The position numbers and the translations under genes were made by a program. Below the pieces are notes generated by a model. The model saw only the letters and a program-made list of their open reading frames with translations, did not search any database and was not told where the DNA came from. A stretch of 64,000 nt of DNA from NCBI RefSeq assembly GCF_014207635.1, contig NZ_JACHIE010000008.1, positions 62,001 through 126,000 on the forward strand, given 5' to 3'. Below are positions 25,950-35,173 of the stretch, piece after piece. How positions within the stretch are numbered: the stretch's first letter is position 1; each line of letters starts with the position of its first letter. Source of the DNA: Acetobacter lovaniensis. Lineage in GTDB: Bacteria > Pseudomonadota > Alphaproteobacteria > Acetobacterales > Acetobacteraceae.

Positions 25950-27738
25950 ACGGGTATTCTACCCTGCCCCTTATTACGGTCCGGAACCTCTGTCTGACTG
26001 GCAGCAGGGCCGCAGGACCGGAAACCACCATTGTCTCCAATGTCAGTTTTGACGTGGCCGAAGGTGAGATGCTGGCCTTAATCGGTGAATCCGGCTCAGG
26101 TAAAACCAGCATTGCTCTTGCCCTGACCGGCTATGCCCGCGCGGGCTGCCGCATAGCGCAGGGGGAGTTACGGGTAGCCGGACACGACGTACGCAGCATG
26201 GATGCAGGCGAATTACGCAGTTTTCGGGGCAAAACCATTGCCTATATTGCCCAGAATGCCGGTGCCGCCTTTAACCCCGCCCTGCCCCTTATGGAACAGG
26301 TGATCGAACCGGCCCTGACCCACCACATCCTCCGTCGCAAGGAGGCCGTGGACCATGCCATAGCACTGTTCGAAATGATGGCCCTGCCCACGCCCCATAC
26401 CATTGGCGCGCGCTACCCGCATGAATGTTCAGGGGGGCAACTCCAGCGGATCATGGCCGCCATGGCACTGATAACCGAACCTGAAGTGGTTATTTTTGAT
26501 GAACCCACAACAGCACTGGATGTAACGACACAGATCGAAGTGCTGGAAGCTTTTAGGGTCGCCATGCGCAAGTGCGGGTTTACGGGTGTTTATGTCACCC
26601 ATGATCTGGCCATTGTTGCCCAGATGGCCGACCGCGCGGTTGTACTCAAAAATGGCAGTGTGCAGGAAGAAGGCCCGACCAGACAGATCCTGAGCCAGCC
26701 CACCCAGCCTTATACCCGGCAGCTTGTTGCAGCCAGCCAGCCGCAGCTGCGCAACCACAATGCGTTGCAGCCCGCAACACCGCTGCTTGATGTGCAGAAC
26801 CTGATGGTCGGTTATGGGGCCATTATGGCCAACGGTCACCCCAGATATACCATTGTCAACAACGTAAGCCTGCCCGTTCGCGCGGGTGAAACACTGGGGA
26901 TTATCGGCGAATCAGGGTGTGGCAAAAGTACCCTTATCCGGGCCATAGCCGGTATTCAGCCCTGGTCAGGGGGCAACATGCTTTTGCTGGCCAGCCCCTC
27001 CCCCCCAAAATTGAGGACCGTACCCCCCAGCAGCGCCAGCACCTGCAACTGGTCGCGCAGAACGCGGATCTGGTGCTTAATCCGGCCTTGAGCGTAGGTG
27101 CCACGCTCCGTCGTGTTCTGACATTTTATAACGAAGATGCCTCGGACGCAGCCCTGAACCGGGTTCTGGACATGGTACGCCTGCCTGCTGCTGTGGCCGG
27201 GCGCTACCCCACCCAGCTTTCCGGTGGCCAAAAACAGCGTGTCAATCTTGCGCGTGCTCTGGCCGCCCGCCCCCGGCTTGTGCTCTGCGATGAAATTACC
27301 GCAGCGCTCGATACCGTTGTGGCCGCCGCCATTCTGGACCTGATGATGGAACTCAAGCGTGAACTGGGGCTATCGTGGCTTTTTGTTACGCATGACCTGC
27401 ACGCGCTCCGTTCTGTCTGTGACCATGTGGCTGTTCTGTACGCCGGGCATTGCGTGGAGTTCTCCACGGCGTCTGCCATGAACACGCCCCCACACCACCC
27501 CTATACCCGCAAGCTGGAAAACTCCGTGCCAGAAATGCAGCCCGGCTGGCTGGACGGGGTTATTCGGCAAAACGGATTAAAACCGGGCAGAACGACCCCG
27601 GTTCCCGCTCATGGCTGCTGCTACATGCCGCGATGCCCGATCGCTGTCGCAGACTGTGCCCAAACCCTACCCCCAACGTGGCAGGCGCCTTCTGGCGCAC
27701 GGATTAACTGCCACTTACAGGCATCAGACCTATCCTGA
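25946..27738 (+). pseudogene. Fused DppD-DppF-type ABC ATPase with a frameshift
   Basis: The gene should encode both ATPase domains of the importer in one chain. Domain 1 (residues 1-260) has GESGSGKTS, the signature CSGGQLQRI and FDEPTTALDV. Domain 2 has GESGCGKST at about residue 320 in the same frame, but after codons near 26980 the reading must move back one base to continue as GQPLPPKIEDRTPQQRQ, LSGGQKQRV and CDEITAALDT, ending at 27738 with a cysteine-rich oligopeptide-type tail. In the uncorrected frame translation stops at 27091, just after domain 2's Walker A. The change fits loss of one base between TTG and GGC near 26985-26990. It may be a true mutation or a sequence error; otherwise the gene looks well conserved. 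Confidence 0.8.
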
Positions 27739-27763
27739 TCCCCCTTTCATGAGGAGAAATACC

Positions 27764-29224
27764 ATGGCGCAACCTGCCCTGACTGATTCCACACTCTTCC
27801 GCCAGCAGGCTTTTATAGCCGGTATCTGGTGTGATGCGGGAGACAACCAGCGGATTGATGTGGATAATCCGGCAACAGGAGCCATTATTGGATCCGTGCC
27901 TGCCTGCACCGCACAGGATACCCAACAGGCGATTGAAGCCGCACGCGTGGCGCAACTGGCCTGGAGGCGCAAAACCGGCACACAGCGGGCCGAAGTTCTG
28001 GCCACATGGTACCAGCTTGTCATGGACAATCTGGAAGACCTTGCCACGATCATGACCGCAGAGCAGGGTAAGGTTCTGGCTGAAGCACGGGGAGAAGTGC
28101 GTTATGCCGCATCTTTCCTGAAATGGTATGCCGAAGAAGCCCGCCGGAACGAGGGCAGTATTCTAAGCACGACAGACCCCGCCAGACGCGTACTGGTGCT
28201 TAAACAGCCTATTGGGGTCACGGCCGCCATTACACCGTGGAACTTCCCGCTGGCCATGATCACCCGCAAATGTGCCCCTGCTATTGCCGCAGGATGCAGC
28301 ATGGTCATCAAACCTTCTGAACTGACACCTTTTTCCGCCCTTGCTCTTGCCGTGCTGGGTGAACGTGCTGGCCTGCCCACAGGGTTGCTGAGCGTGATTA
28401 CAGGTCTGCCCGCAGCAGTGGGCAAAGTCCTGACCGAGAGCCCGGTTGTACGCAAGCTCACCTTTACCGGCTCTACGGGTGTAGGCAAAATCCTGCTCGG
28501 GCAATCTGCCGCGACCGTAAAAAAATGTAGCATGGAACTGGGCGGCAATGCGCCCTTCCTTGTGTTTGATGATGCGGATGTGGACGCCGCAGCCGAAGGC
28601 ATTATGCAAAGCAAGTTCCGCAATGCCGGGCAGACCTGCGTCTGCGCCAACCGCGTGCTGGTGCAGGACGGCATATGGGACCGCCTGCTAGAGGCCGTCA
28701 TGCGCAAGGTTGAGGCTTTGCAGGTTGGTGCTGGCATGGACGAGGGCAGCACGATCGGGCCGCTTATCAACGATTCTGCCGTAGCCAAAGTACGCGCCCA
28801 TGTGGAGGATGCCTTGAGCCGGGGGGCCCGTTACGTGGGTGCCCCCCTGCGCACGGAGGGCCGTTTTGTCTGGCCGGTCGTGCTTGAAGGTGTAACCACT
28901 GAAATGCGCGTGGCCCACGAGGAAACATTTGGCCCCGTGCTGCCCCTGTTCCGCTTTAAAACGGAAGAAGAAGCCATAGACATTGCCAACAATACGCCTT
29001 TCGGGCTGGCTGGCTACTTTTTTACCAACGACATCCGTCGTTTGTGGCGCGTGGGGGAAGCACTGGAATTTGGCATGATCGGGCACAATACCGGCGCCAT
29101 TTCCATGGAAAGCGTGCCTTTTGGCGGGATCAAGGAATCCGGGCTTGGCCGCGAAGGAGGACATGCGGGCATGGAAGAATTTCTGGAAACAAAAAGTCTG
29201 CACCTTGGCGGGCTTGACGTTTAA
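27764..29224 (+). CDS. gabD: NAD(P)-dependent succinate-semialdehyde dehydrogenase
   Basis: A 486-residue aldehyde dehydrogenase with the GabD-type features TAEQGKVLAEARGEV, ITPWNFPLAMITRKCAPAIA, the base in MELGGNAPFLVFDDAD and catalytic cysteine in FRNAGQTCVCANR; the C-terminus GLGREGGHAGMEEFLETK is also typical. It converts succinic semialdehyde to succinate, the last step of GABA breakdown, which fits the class III aminotransferase upstream. A GAGGAG site 8 bases before the ATG at 27764 fixes the start. It lies 25 bp after the importer ATPase gene, probably in the same transcript. Confidence 0.9.
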   Translation: MAQPALTDSTLFRQQAFIAGIWCDAGDNQRIDVDNPATGAIIGSVPACTAQDTQQAIEAARVAQLAWRRKTGTQRAEVLATWYQLVMDNLEDLATIMTAEQGKVLAEARGEVRYAASFLKWYAEEARRNEGSILSTTDPARRVLVLKQPIGVTAAITPWNFPLAMITRKCAPAIAAGCSMVIKPSELTPFSALALAVLGERAGLPTGLLSVITGLPAAVGKVLTESPVVRKLTFTGSTGVGKILLGQSAATVKKCSMELGGNAPFLVFDDADVDAAAEGIMQSKFRNAGQTCVCANRVLVQDGIWDRLLEAVMRKVEALQVGAGMDEGSTIGPLINDSAVAKVRAHVEDALSRGARYVGAPLRTEGRFVWPVVLEGVTTEMRVAHEETFGPVLPLFRFKTEEEAIDIANNTPFGLAGYFFTNDIRRLWRVGEALEFGMIGHNTGAISMESVPFGGIKESGLGREGGHAGMEEFLETKSLHLGGLDV

Positions 29225-29252
29225 CATCCGGAACATTCTGATCAGTATTTCA

Positions 29253-29273
29253 TCAGCCCCGCGCCGGGGCTGA
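29253..29273 (+). terminator. Hairpin terminator after gabD
   Basis: TCAGCCCCG, loop CGC, CGGGGCTGA: a perfect 9-bp GC-rich stem between gabD and the Lrp-type gene. Confidence 0.7.
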
Positions 29274-29303
29274 CCCATCCTTGCGCTGGAGATCGTCTCT
29301 GCC

Positions 29304-29801
29304 ATGCAGCCCACCCCAAAGCTGGACAGAATTGACCTTAAAATTCTTACGCAGTTGCAGCGCAATGGTCGTCTGACCAATGTCGAACTTGCCAACAGGG
29401 TTGGTCTTTCGGCCAGCCCGTGCCTGATCCGTGTCAAACGGCTGGAAGCTGCTGGCTACATAACAGGCTACGGCGCCCAGATTGATATCCGTAAGATAAC
29501 GTCCATCCTGACCGTGTTTACGGAAATCACCCTGTCTGATCACAGACGCCATGATTTTGCACGTTTTGAAAACCATGTCAGCAAGCTTGATACGGTTGTG
29601 GAATGCCACCTGATCAGCGGTGGATATGACTACCTGGTCAAGTTTATTACCCGCGACGTGGAACATTACCAGACGATCATGGAAAACCTTCTTGAGCTAA
29701 ATATCGGGATCGAGAAGTACTTCAGTTATATCGTGATAAAATCCCCTATTGTAAAAGAGTCTTTTCCGATTCAGGACTTTTTCCCGGAGCAGAAAATTTG
29801 A
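29304..29801 (+). CDS. Lrp/AsnC-family transcriptional regulator
   Basis: A 165-residue regulator. Residues 1-65 form the helix-turn-helix (LDRIDLKILTQLQRNGRLTN, then NVELANRVGLSASPCLIRVK) and the rest is the RAM ligand domain (VVECHLISGGYDYLVKFIT). It sits in the middle of the amine/opine island and ends in a 4-base overlap with the GNAT gene. Lrp-type proteins sense amino acids, so it is a plausible regulator of the island. No binding site was identified. Confidence 0.92.
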   Translation: MQPTPKLDRIDLKILTQLQRNGRLTNVELANRVGLSASPCLIRVKRLEAAGYITGYGAQIDIRKITSILTVFTEITLSDHRRHDFARFENHVSKLDTVVECHLISGGYDYLVKFITRDVEHYQTIMENLLELNIGIEKYFSYIVIKSPIVKESFPIQDFFPEQKI

Positions 29802-30685
29802 CCCAGACCGCAACCTCCCCCCCAATCCTGCAGACCCAGCTCGCATTCCGCCCCATGACCCCGGAAGATCTTCCTCAGGCGTGGCAGCTCTCCAAGGATC
29901 TGGCATGGCCCCACAGGCTGGAAGACTGGGAGCAGATGCTTGCTCTGGGCAATGGGTTTGTCGCCACAACCATGGACGGTTCCATTGTGGGGACACTCCT
30001 GTGGTGGGCCTGGGGCCCCCAGGCAGCCAGTCTGGGCATGATTATTGTCAGCCACGCATGGCAGGGGCATGGCATAGGCAAACACCTTATGGCTCTGGCC
30101 CGCCAAGCCCTGCCAGGTTATAGGCTCCACCTGAACGCCACATCCGCCGGAGTGCCGCTATACGAAAAAAGCGGCTTTCGTTCCACGGGCGTCGTCATGC
30201 AACATCAGGGCAATGTTTCCACCGTCCCCCTGATCCCCCTGCCAGAAGGCTGCCGTATGCGGCCTATGGGCGTTGCCGATCTGGACGCGATCTGCGCTAT
30301 GGACAAAGCGGCTCTCAAACTCGACCGCTCTATCCTGCTCACGCGGTTGATGGAGGACGGACGCGGTATTCTTGTGGATTCAGAAAAAGGTATTCTGGGT
30401 TTTTCCTTCTGCCGTAAATTTGGCTGGGGGCAGGCCACAGGCCCGATTATTGCACTGGATCAGGCTTTTGCCCTGCCCATGCTGGCCTACTGGGCTGGAA
30501 CCTGCGCAGGGCAGTTCCTGCGCGTGGACATTCCACAGGACGAAACCGTGGCAGGACTGCTCGACCAGTGGGGCCTGTTATGTGTGGGCTCTGTTGTCTC
30601 CATGTCCACCGAGATGGCTGAAGCCAGAGATGCAACCATACAATCCCCCACCTGCTATGCCCTGTGCAGCCAGGCGCTGTGTTGA
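29798..30685 (+). CDS. GNAT-family acetyltransferase, two-domain type
   Basis: A 295-residue protein. The N-terminal GNAT domain (residues 15-135) has FRPMTPEDLPQAWQLSKDL and the acetyl-CoA loop VSHAWQGHGIGKHLM, then YEKSGFRSTG. The C-terminal half (RMRPMGVADLDAICAMDK) resembles a second, degenerate GNAT domain, as in the GNAT proteins with a C-terminal DUF1248-like part. I use the TTG at 29798 because it overlaps the Lrp stop and has GGAG 9 bases upstream; the ATG at 29855 would cut the first strand. Substrate unknown; an amine from this pathway is plausible. Confidence 0.82.
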   Translation: MTQTATSPPILQTQLAFRPMTPEDLPQAWQLSKDLAWPHRLEDWEQMLALGNGFVATTMDGSIVGTLLWWAWGPQAASLGMIIVSHAWQGHGIGKHLMALARQALPGYRLHLNATSAGVPLYEKSGFRSTGVVMQHQGNVSTVPLIPLPEGCRMRPMGVADLDAICAMDKAALKLDRSILLTRLMEDGRGILVDSEKGILGFSFCRKFGWGQATGPIIALDQAFALPMLAYWAGTCAGQFLRVDIPQDETVAGLLDQWGLLCVGSVVSMSTEMAEARDATIQSPTCYALCSQALC

Positions 30686-30724
30686 GGCTGGGACGACTGT
30701 TCTTATTTTGTAGGAAACTACGCT

Positions 30725-31654
30725 ATGTCTTTTCTGCTCAAATCCACCCGTGCGCGTGCAGAAGCCTGGAAGCCACTGTTCCAAAAAGCGCTGCCTGACC
30801 TTTCCTTCCATATCTGGCCGGAAACCGGGAACCCGGAGGATGTGCGCTTCATTGCCGCATGGGAGCCTCCGGCGGACCTGCTCCAGCGCTTTCCCAACCT
30901 TGAGGTCCTGTTTTCAGTCGGAGCGGGTGTTGACCAGTTCGATATGAGCGCAATACCCGAGCATGTGACCATTATCCGCATGATCGAACCCGGCCTGACG
31001 GACGGGATGGTTGAGTACGTTCTGTGGGCAACCCTGACACTGCACCGCGAGATACTGACCTACCTGGCCGAGCAGAAGCAGCATGTCTGGAAAACCCGAC
31101 ATAACAAAATAGCCTCACAGCGCCGGGTGGGTGTTATGGGTCTGGGCACACTCGGCACCCCGGTGGCCAGCGCTCTGGCTCATGCCGGGTTTAACTGTCG
31201 TGGCTGGTCACGCTCACGCCATTCTGTAACCAACGTAACCTGTTACGCAGGTGCGGAGGAACTGGACGCTTTTCTGGCTGAAACAGATATCCTGATCTGC
31301 CTGCTCCCGCTGACAGACGCGACACGGGGCATGCTCAACGCCGATCTGTTTGCAAAACTGCCAAAAGGGGCGCAAATCATCAATGTCGCACGGGGCGCGC
31401 ATCTTGTGACACCAGACCTGCTTGCTGCCCTTGATAGCGGCCAGATTGGAGCGGCCATTCTGGACGTAACGGACCCCGAGCCTCTCCCTGCGGACAGTCC
31501 TTTATGGACGCACCCCAATGTGTTGATCACTCCCCATGTGGCCAGCAATAGTCAGGCAGAAACCGCAGGACGTGTGCTCCTTGATACCGTGCAACGCTAT
31601 CTGGCTGGGGAGCGGGATTTCCCCTCCAAAGTCGATCGTTCCAAAGGCTATTAA
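30725..31654 (+). CDS. D-2-hydroxyacid dehydrogenase (GhrA-like)
   Basis: A 309-residue NAD(P)-dependent dehydrogenase. The Rossmann motif is VGVMGLGTLGTPVASALAHAG near residue 137, followed by INVARGAHLVTPDLLAAL, the acid in LDVTDPEPLP and the histidine in VLITPHVAS. This matches glyoxylate/hydroxypyruvate reductase A. It would reduce glyoxylate or other 2-oxo acids. AGGAAA lies upstream of the ATG. It is the last plus-strand gene before the palindromic terminator. Confidence 0.9.
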   Translation: MSFLLKSTRARAEAWKPLFQKALPDLSFHIWPETGNPEDVRFIAAWEPPADLLQRFPNLEVLFSVGAGVDQFDMSAIPEHVTIIRMIEPGLTDGMVEYVLWATLTLHREILTYLAEQKQHVWKTRHNKIASQRRVGVMGLGTLGTPVASALAHAGFNCRGWSRSRHSVTNVTCYAGAEELDAFLAETDILICLLPLTDATRGMLNADLFAKLPKGAQIINVARGAHLVTPDLLAALDSGQIGAAILDVTDPEPLPADSPLWTHPNVLITPHVASNSQAETAGRVLLDTVQRYLAGERDFPSKVDRSKGY

Positions 31655-31677
31655 TCTTTTATCTGGCAACATAAAAA

Positions 31678-31703
31678 CAGGCGGGGATTATAATCCCCGC
31701 CTG
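31678..31703. terminator. Palindromic bidirectional terminator
   Basis: CAGGCGGGGAT, loop TATA, ATCCCCGCCTG: an 11-bp perfect stem between convergent operons. On the minus strand it is followed by TTTTTATG, so it best terminates the oxidase operon; it can also serve the hydroxyacid dehydrogenase gene. Confidence 0.85.
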
Positions 31704-31791
31704 CTCCGTCCCCTTGTTTGATTACCCTTGGCTGTCAATAGCGCTCCGGTTACCCCGATATAAAGAGTAATCGGAGGAAAGCATGAAGCAT

Positions 31792-33075
31792 TCAGGGTTC
31801 CAGATTCTGCACATAATCCTTGGCCCGGTAATATGCCCCCACAACCGGCAGGAAGTGTGACGCCAGACCATAAAACGGAATCTTTGGCCAGGACCGCCCT
31901 GCAAGTGGGTTGGTACCGCTCATGCCGCTCATGGCTTCAGCCATACGCTGGCCCATGTAAACAGACATCTGTGTACCATGCCCGCTATAGCCCATGGTGT
32001 AATACACACCATTCCACTGCCCAGCACGTGGGAGACGGTCAACGGTCATATCCACGTCCCCACCCCAGCAATAATCTATTTTGACATCTGGCAAGGCAGG
32101 AAGTGTACGGCGCATGGCGGCAAGCAGCATATGCCCGCTTGCAATATCCGTTGTGGTCCGTGAACGCGAAAAACTGGCACGACCGCCAAAAATCAGCCTG
32201 TTATCCGCCGTTGCCCTAAAATAGTTATGAATGTTCTGCATGGTCACAACATTGCGGCCACCGGGCATAACCTGCTCAAGAGTTGTGGCATCCATGGGCT
32301 CGGTTGCGACAATAAAGCTCCCCACCGGCATAATGCGCTGGCGGAACCAGGATGGACCATGCCTGCTGGTGCCAGTTGCCATAAGCACGTTTTTTGCAAA
32401 AATCCGACCATGAGGGGTTGAGACCTCAAACCCTCCCTTACCGGATTTGATCCCGGTCATGGGCGTGTTTTCAAAAATCAGGCCGCCCGCCTTCATGACC
32501 GATTGGGCCAGTCCCACACCAAAGCGGCCCATATGCATGCGCGCACTCTGTGGATAGATCAGCCCACTGTTAAACAGATCTGATGCCAGTTCACTCCTGA
32601 TCTGCTGCCCATCTATAAACTTCACGTCTGGGTCAGCTTCTTTCTGGAGTTTTTCATAATCAGACAACAGAGCAGCCCGATGGACCTGCAAGTTGCCAAC
32701 CTTGAGCTTGCCGCAGCGCTCAAAATCGCAGTCAATCGCGTTATCCCGCACAACAGTCTCAACCGCATCAACCGCCGCGTTGAAGACCCTGTAAAGGGAT
32801 GTTGCCTTATCTACCCCCAGATTTTTGCATGCGAAGGAAAAACTGCCCGCAAGGCCGTTGTTTACATGGCCACCATTCCTGCCCGAAGCCTCGCCCACTA
32901 CGCGCTCACGCTCAAGCAGAACAACAGATGCACCCAACTGGCGTAACCGCAGGGCAGCGGAAAGACCGCTAAATCCCCCCCCTACCACCACGGCATCCAC
33001 TGAGCCGGGCAGAGCGGCAATGGGGCTGGCTGTGAATGATGGGGCTGTTTCCAGCCAATAAGAGGTTAACTTCAT
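31792..33075 (-). CDS. DAO-family FAD oxidase (gamma-glutamylputrescine oxidase-like)
   Basis: A 427-residue flavoprotein of the PuuB/OrdL group. AVVVGGGFSGLSAALRLRQL is the N-terminal FAD site; SGRNGGHVNNGLAGSF is the typical PuuB loop, and MGYSGHGTQMSVYMGQRMAE closes the fold. PuuB oxidises an amine to an aldehyde with release of ammonia and peroxide. It is the last gene of a four-gene minus-strand operon after the TonB receptor, HAD and MFS genes. The true substrate may be another N-substituted amine. Confidence 0.88.
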   Translation of the reverse strand: MKLTSYWLETAPSFTASPIAALPGSVDAVVVGGGFSGLSAALRLRQLGASVVLLERERVVGEASGRNGGHVNNGLAGSFSFACKNLGVDKATSLYRVFNAAVDAVETVVRDNAIDCDFERCGKLKVGNLQVHRAALLSDYEKLQKEADPDVKFIDGQQIRSELASDLFNSGLIYPQSARMHMGRFGVGLAQSVMKAGGLIFENTPMTGIKSGKGGFEVSTPHGRIFAKNVLMATGTSRHGPSWFRQRIMPVGSFIVATEPMDATTLEQVMPGGRNVVTMQNIHNYFRATADNRLIFGGRASFSRSRTTTDIASGHMLLAAMRRTLPALPDVKIDYCWGGDVDMTVDRLPRAGQWNGVYYTMGYSGHGTQMSVYMGQRMAEAMSGMSGTNPLAGRSWPKIPFYGLASHFLPVVGAYYRAKDYVQNLEP

Positions 33076-33096
33076 AACGCGTTCCTCATAACCTTA

Positions 33097-34425
33097 TCAG
33101 GAAAGGGTAATATGACTAGCCTGGGAAAGGCTGAGCCCAGCTGTTTCTGGTGCCCAACGCCAGGATATAAGTGCCCCAAGGGCAAGAAGAGCAAAAGCGC
33201 CAAAAAGGGTTGCCTGCACGCCAAAATGGGCCACTCCGACAGGGAGTAGAAAAGTACCCAAAGCAGCCCCCAGCCTACTGACGGAGGAGGCAAAACCAAC
33301 CGCAGTGCCGCGTATTTCTGTTGGGAACAGCTCATTAGGATACACAAACTGAAGGCCACTCCCAGCAGCTTCCACGGCTGAATACACAATAAAAGCAACC
33401 AGAACCGCCCATCCTGCCTGCCCCGGCCAGACAACAATAAAGAGCAGCGACAGTGCAGCCAGTACAAAAGACCAGATCAGGAGCGTTCTGCGCCCAATTC
33501 TGTTGATCAGCCCGAATGTGACCGGCAGAATACCAAGGAACGTAAAGCATGTGACCACACAGGCTGCAAGAACTGGATTGGTCAGGTGCATTTGCGCCAG
33601 AATTTGCGCCTGCAGGGTATGGATGGAAAAGGCAGGAGCACTTTGCAGTATCCAGAACACACTCACAAAAAGCAGCAATCCCCTGTAGCGTGGGCTGCAT
33701 AGCAGAGTCATAACCTGCCGTATTCCCCCATCTGTTCCCGCAGGAGAAGGCGCTTCAAACGCAACATCCATATTCAGGAATGTTTTAACAATATGCCGCG
33801 CTTCCGCCACCCGCCCAACGCTGAGCAGCCAGAGAGGAGATTCCGGCATACCCGCACGGCACAGCAGCAAAAAGAGTGATGGTACAAAGCTGGAGCCAAG
33901 AATAAGCTGCCAGTTACAGGGAAAAAACGAAAGCAGTGCATACCCGACAATAAAACTGCACACATACCCCAGCCACCAGAAGGTGATCAGTCCGCTCAGT
34001 GCCGGTCCACGCCAGCGCCGGGGCATGAACTCGGTCACGTAAGCTGTCGCAATCGGGTAATCCGCGCCAATGGCAATGCCGATAAGAAAACGCCAGACCA
34101 GCAGACCGGCAAAGCTGACACAAAAAAACTGGGCGGCGGAAAAGACCGTGAACATAAGAATGTTCACGGTATAGAGGATCTTGCGCCCGAAGCGGTCAGA
34201 GGTGACCCCTCCCGCCAGCCCTCCCACAAAAACACCGGCCAGAGAGGCAGCCCCCACAAACCCGGTGGCGTTGGCTCCCAGATGGAAACTGGAAACCAGC
34301 AACGGAAGTACAACACCAATAATACCCAGAATATAGCCGTCGCAAAAAGGACCACCACCAGCAATAAGTGCTAGACGTAAATGAAAGGCCGATGCTGGTA
34401 TGTCATCAAGGGTCCGGACTTCCAT
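33097..34425 (-). CDS. MFS transporter (sugar/organic acid:proton symporter type)
   Basis: A 442-residue protein with 12 predicted membrane segments. The loop GGVTSDRFGRKILY after segment 2 and WRFLIGIAIGADYPIATAYVTEFMP in segments 4-5 are typical of the metabolite:H+ symporter/sugar porter branch; the matching second-half loop is INRIGRRTLL. It lies 13 bp after the HAD gene and 21 bp before the oxidase, so it probably brings the oxidase's substrate across the inner membrane after the TonB receptor has moved it across the outer one. Confidence 0.9.
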   Translation of the reverse strand: MEVRTLDDIPASAFHLRLALIAGGGPFCDGYILGIIGVVLPLLVSSFHLGANATGFVGAASLAGVFVGGLAGGVTSDRFGRKILYTVNILMFTVFSAAQFFCVSFAGLLVWRFLIGIAIGADYPIATAYVTEFMPRRWRGPALSGLITFWWLGYVCSFIVGYALLSFFPCNWQLILGSSFVPSLFLLLCRAGMPESPLWLLSVGRVAEARHIVKTFLNMDVAFEAPSPAGTDGGIRQVMTLLCSPRYRGLLLFVSVFWILQSAPAFSIHTLQAQILAQMHLTNPVLAACVVTCFTFLGILPVTFGLINRIGRRTLLIWSFVLAALSLLFIVVWPGQAGWAVLVAFIVYSAVEAAGSGLQFVYPNELFPTEIRGTAVGFASSVSRLGAALGTFLLPVGVAHFGVQATLFGAFALLALGALISWRWAPETAGLSLSQASHITLS

Positions 34426-34438
34426 GCCTTGTATCCTC

Positions 34439-35149
34439 TCAGGAGTATAACATTTGCAGGCCGCCCTGATCCGCCAGGTCTGCGAGTTCCTTCAAGGTGG
34501 AAAAATGGTAGTCTGGCTTTGTCAGGGTTTCGACCGCAATGGTACCACCAAACCCACCAATGGCTTTGCGCCGCTCAATCCAGCATACCGTGTAGCCCAG
34601 TTTGCGGGCTATTCCGATGTCATGATACTGGCTTTGTGCAACGTGCAGAATATCTCCTTGCAGAATACCATCCCGGCTCAGGCGGCCCCGGGCAAAGCCA
34701 AAAAAGGCGGTATCCGGTTTTTCGCACAGCGCATCATCCACCGTGATGGAATCATGGAAGGGCATGCCGAGCGTTTTTTCCATGCCTGAAAAAGCCCAGC
34801 GTTGCGTGTTGGTCATGGCAACGAGCCTGAAGTGCCTGCCAAGGCGCTGCATGGCTTCCACACTATCTGCAAACGCGGGCCAGTCTTTGGCCGCGTAAAC
34901 AAATGCATCTGCGTAAGCCTCTGTCTCAGGCAGGCCAAACTGCGCAGCCAGTTGCAGGTAAATGGGCTTTAAATCCTGCGGGAAAGGCAGGGTCTGCCCG
35001 CGTGCACGCATTCCCCTGTAAGCACTCAGGAATGCCTCACGCTCTATGGTAACCCCACACAACCTTTGCAGCGCGTCCATCATCCCGCTTTCAAAGTCGA
35101 TCAGGGTACCGACAACATCGAAGGTTAATGCTTTGGGAAAACGGGCCAC
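34439..35149 (-). CDS. Type II haloacid dehalogenase-like HAD hydrolase
   Basis: A 236-residue HAD protein with nucleophile motif LTFDVVGTLIDFESG, motif II VAMTNTQRW and the late ILHVAQSQYHDIGIARKLG. Haloacid dehalogenase II enzymes usually have DAYGTL or DCYGTL; here the sequence is DVVGTL, so true dehalogenase activity is doubtful. It is the second HAD type II gene of the island and sits between the TonB receptor and MFS genes in one operon. Confidence 0.85.
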   Translation of the reverse strand: MARFPKALTFDVVGTLIDFESGMMDALQRLCGVTIEREAFLSAYRGMRARGQTLPFPQDLKPIYLQLAAQFGLPETEAYADAFVYAAKDWPAFADSVEAMQRLGRHFRLVAMTNTQRWAFSGMEKTLGMPFHDSITVDDALCEKPDTAFFGFARGRLSRDGILQGDILHVAQSQYHDIGIARKLGYTVCWIERRKAIGGFGGTIAVETLTKPDYHFSTLKELADLADQGGLQMLYS

Positions 35150-35173
35150 GTCAAAATCTCCGTCACTAAATGC

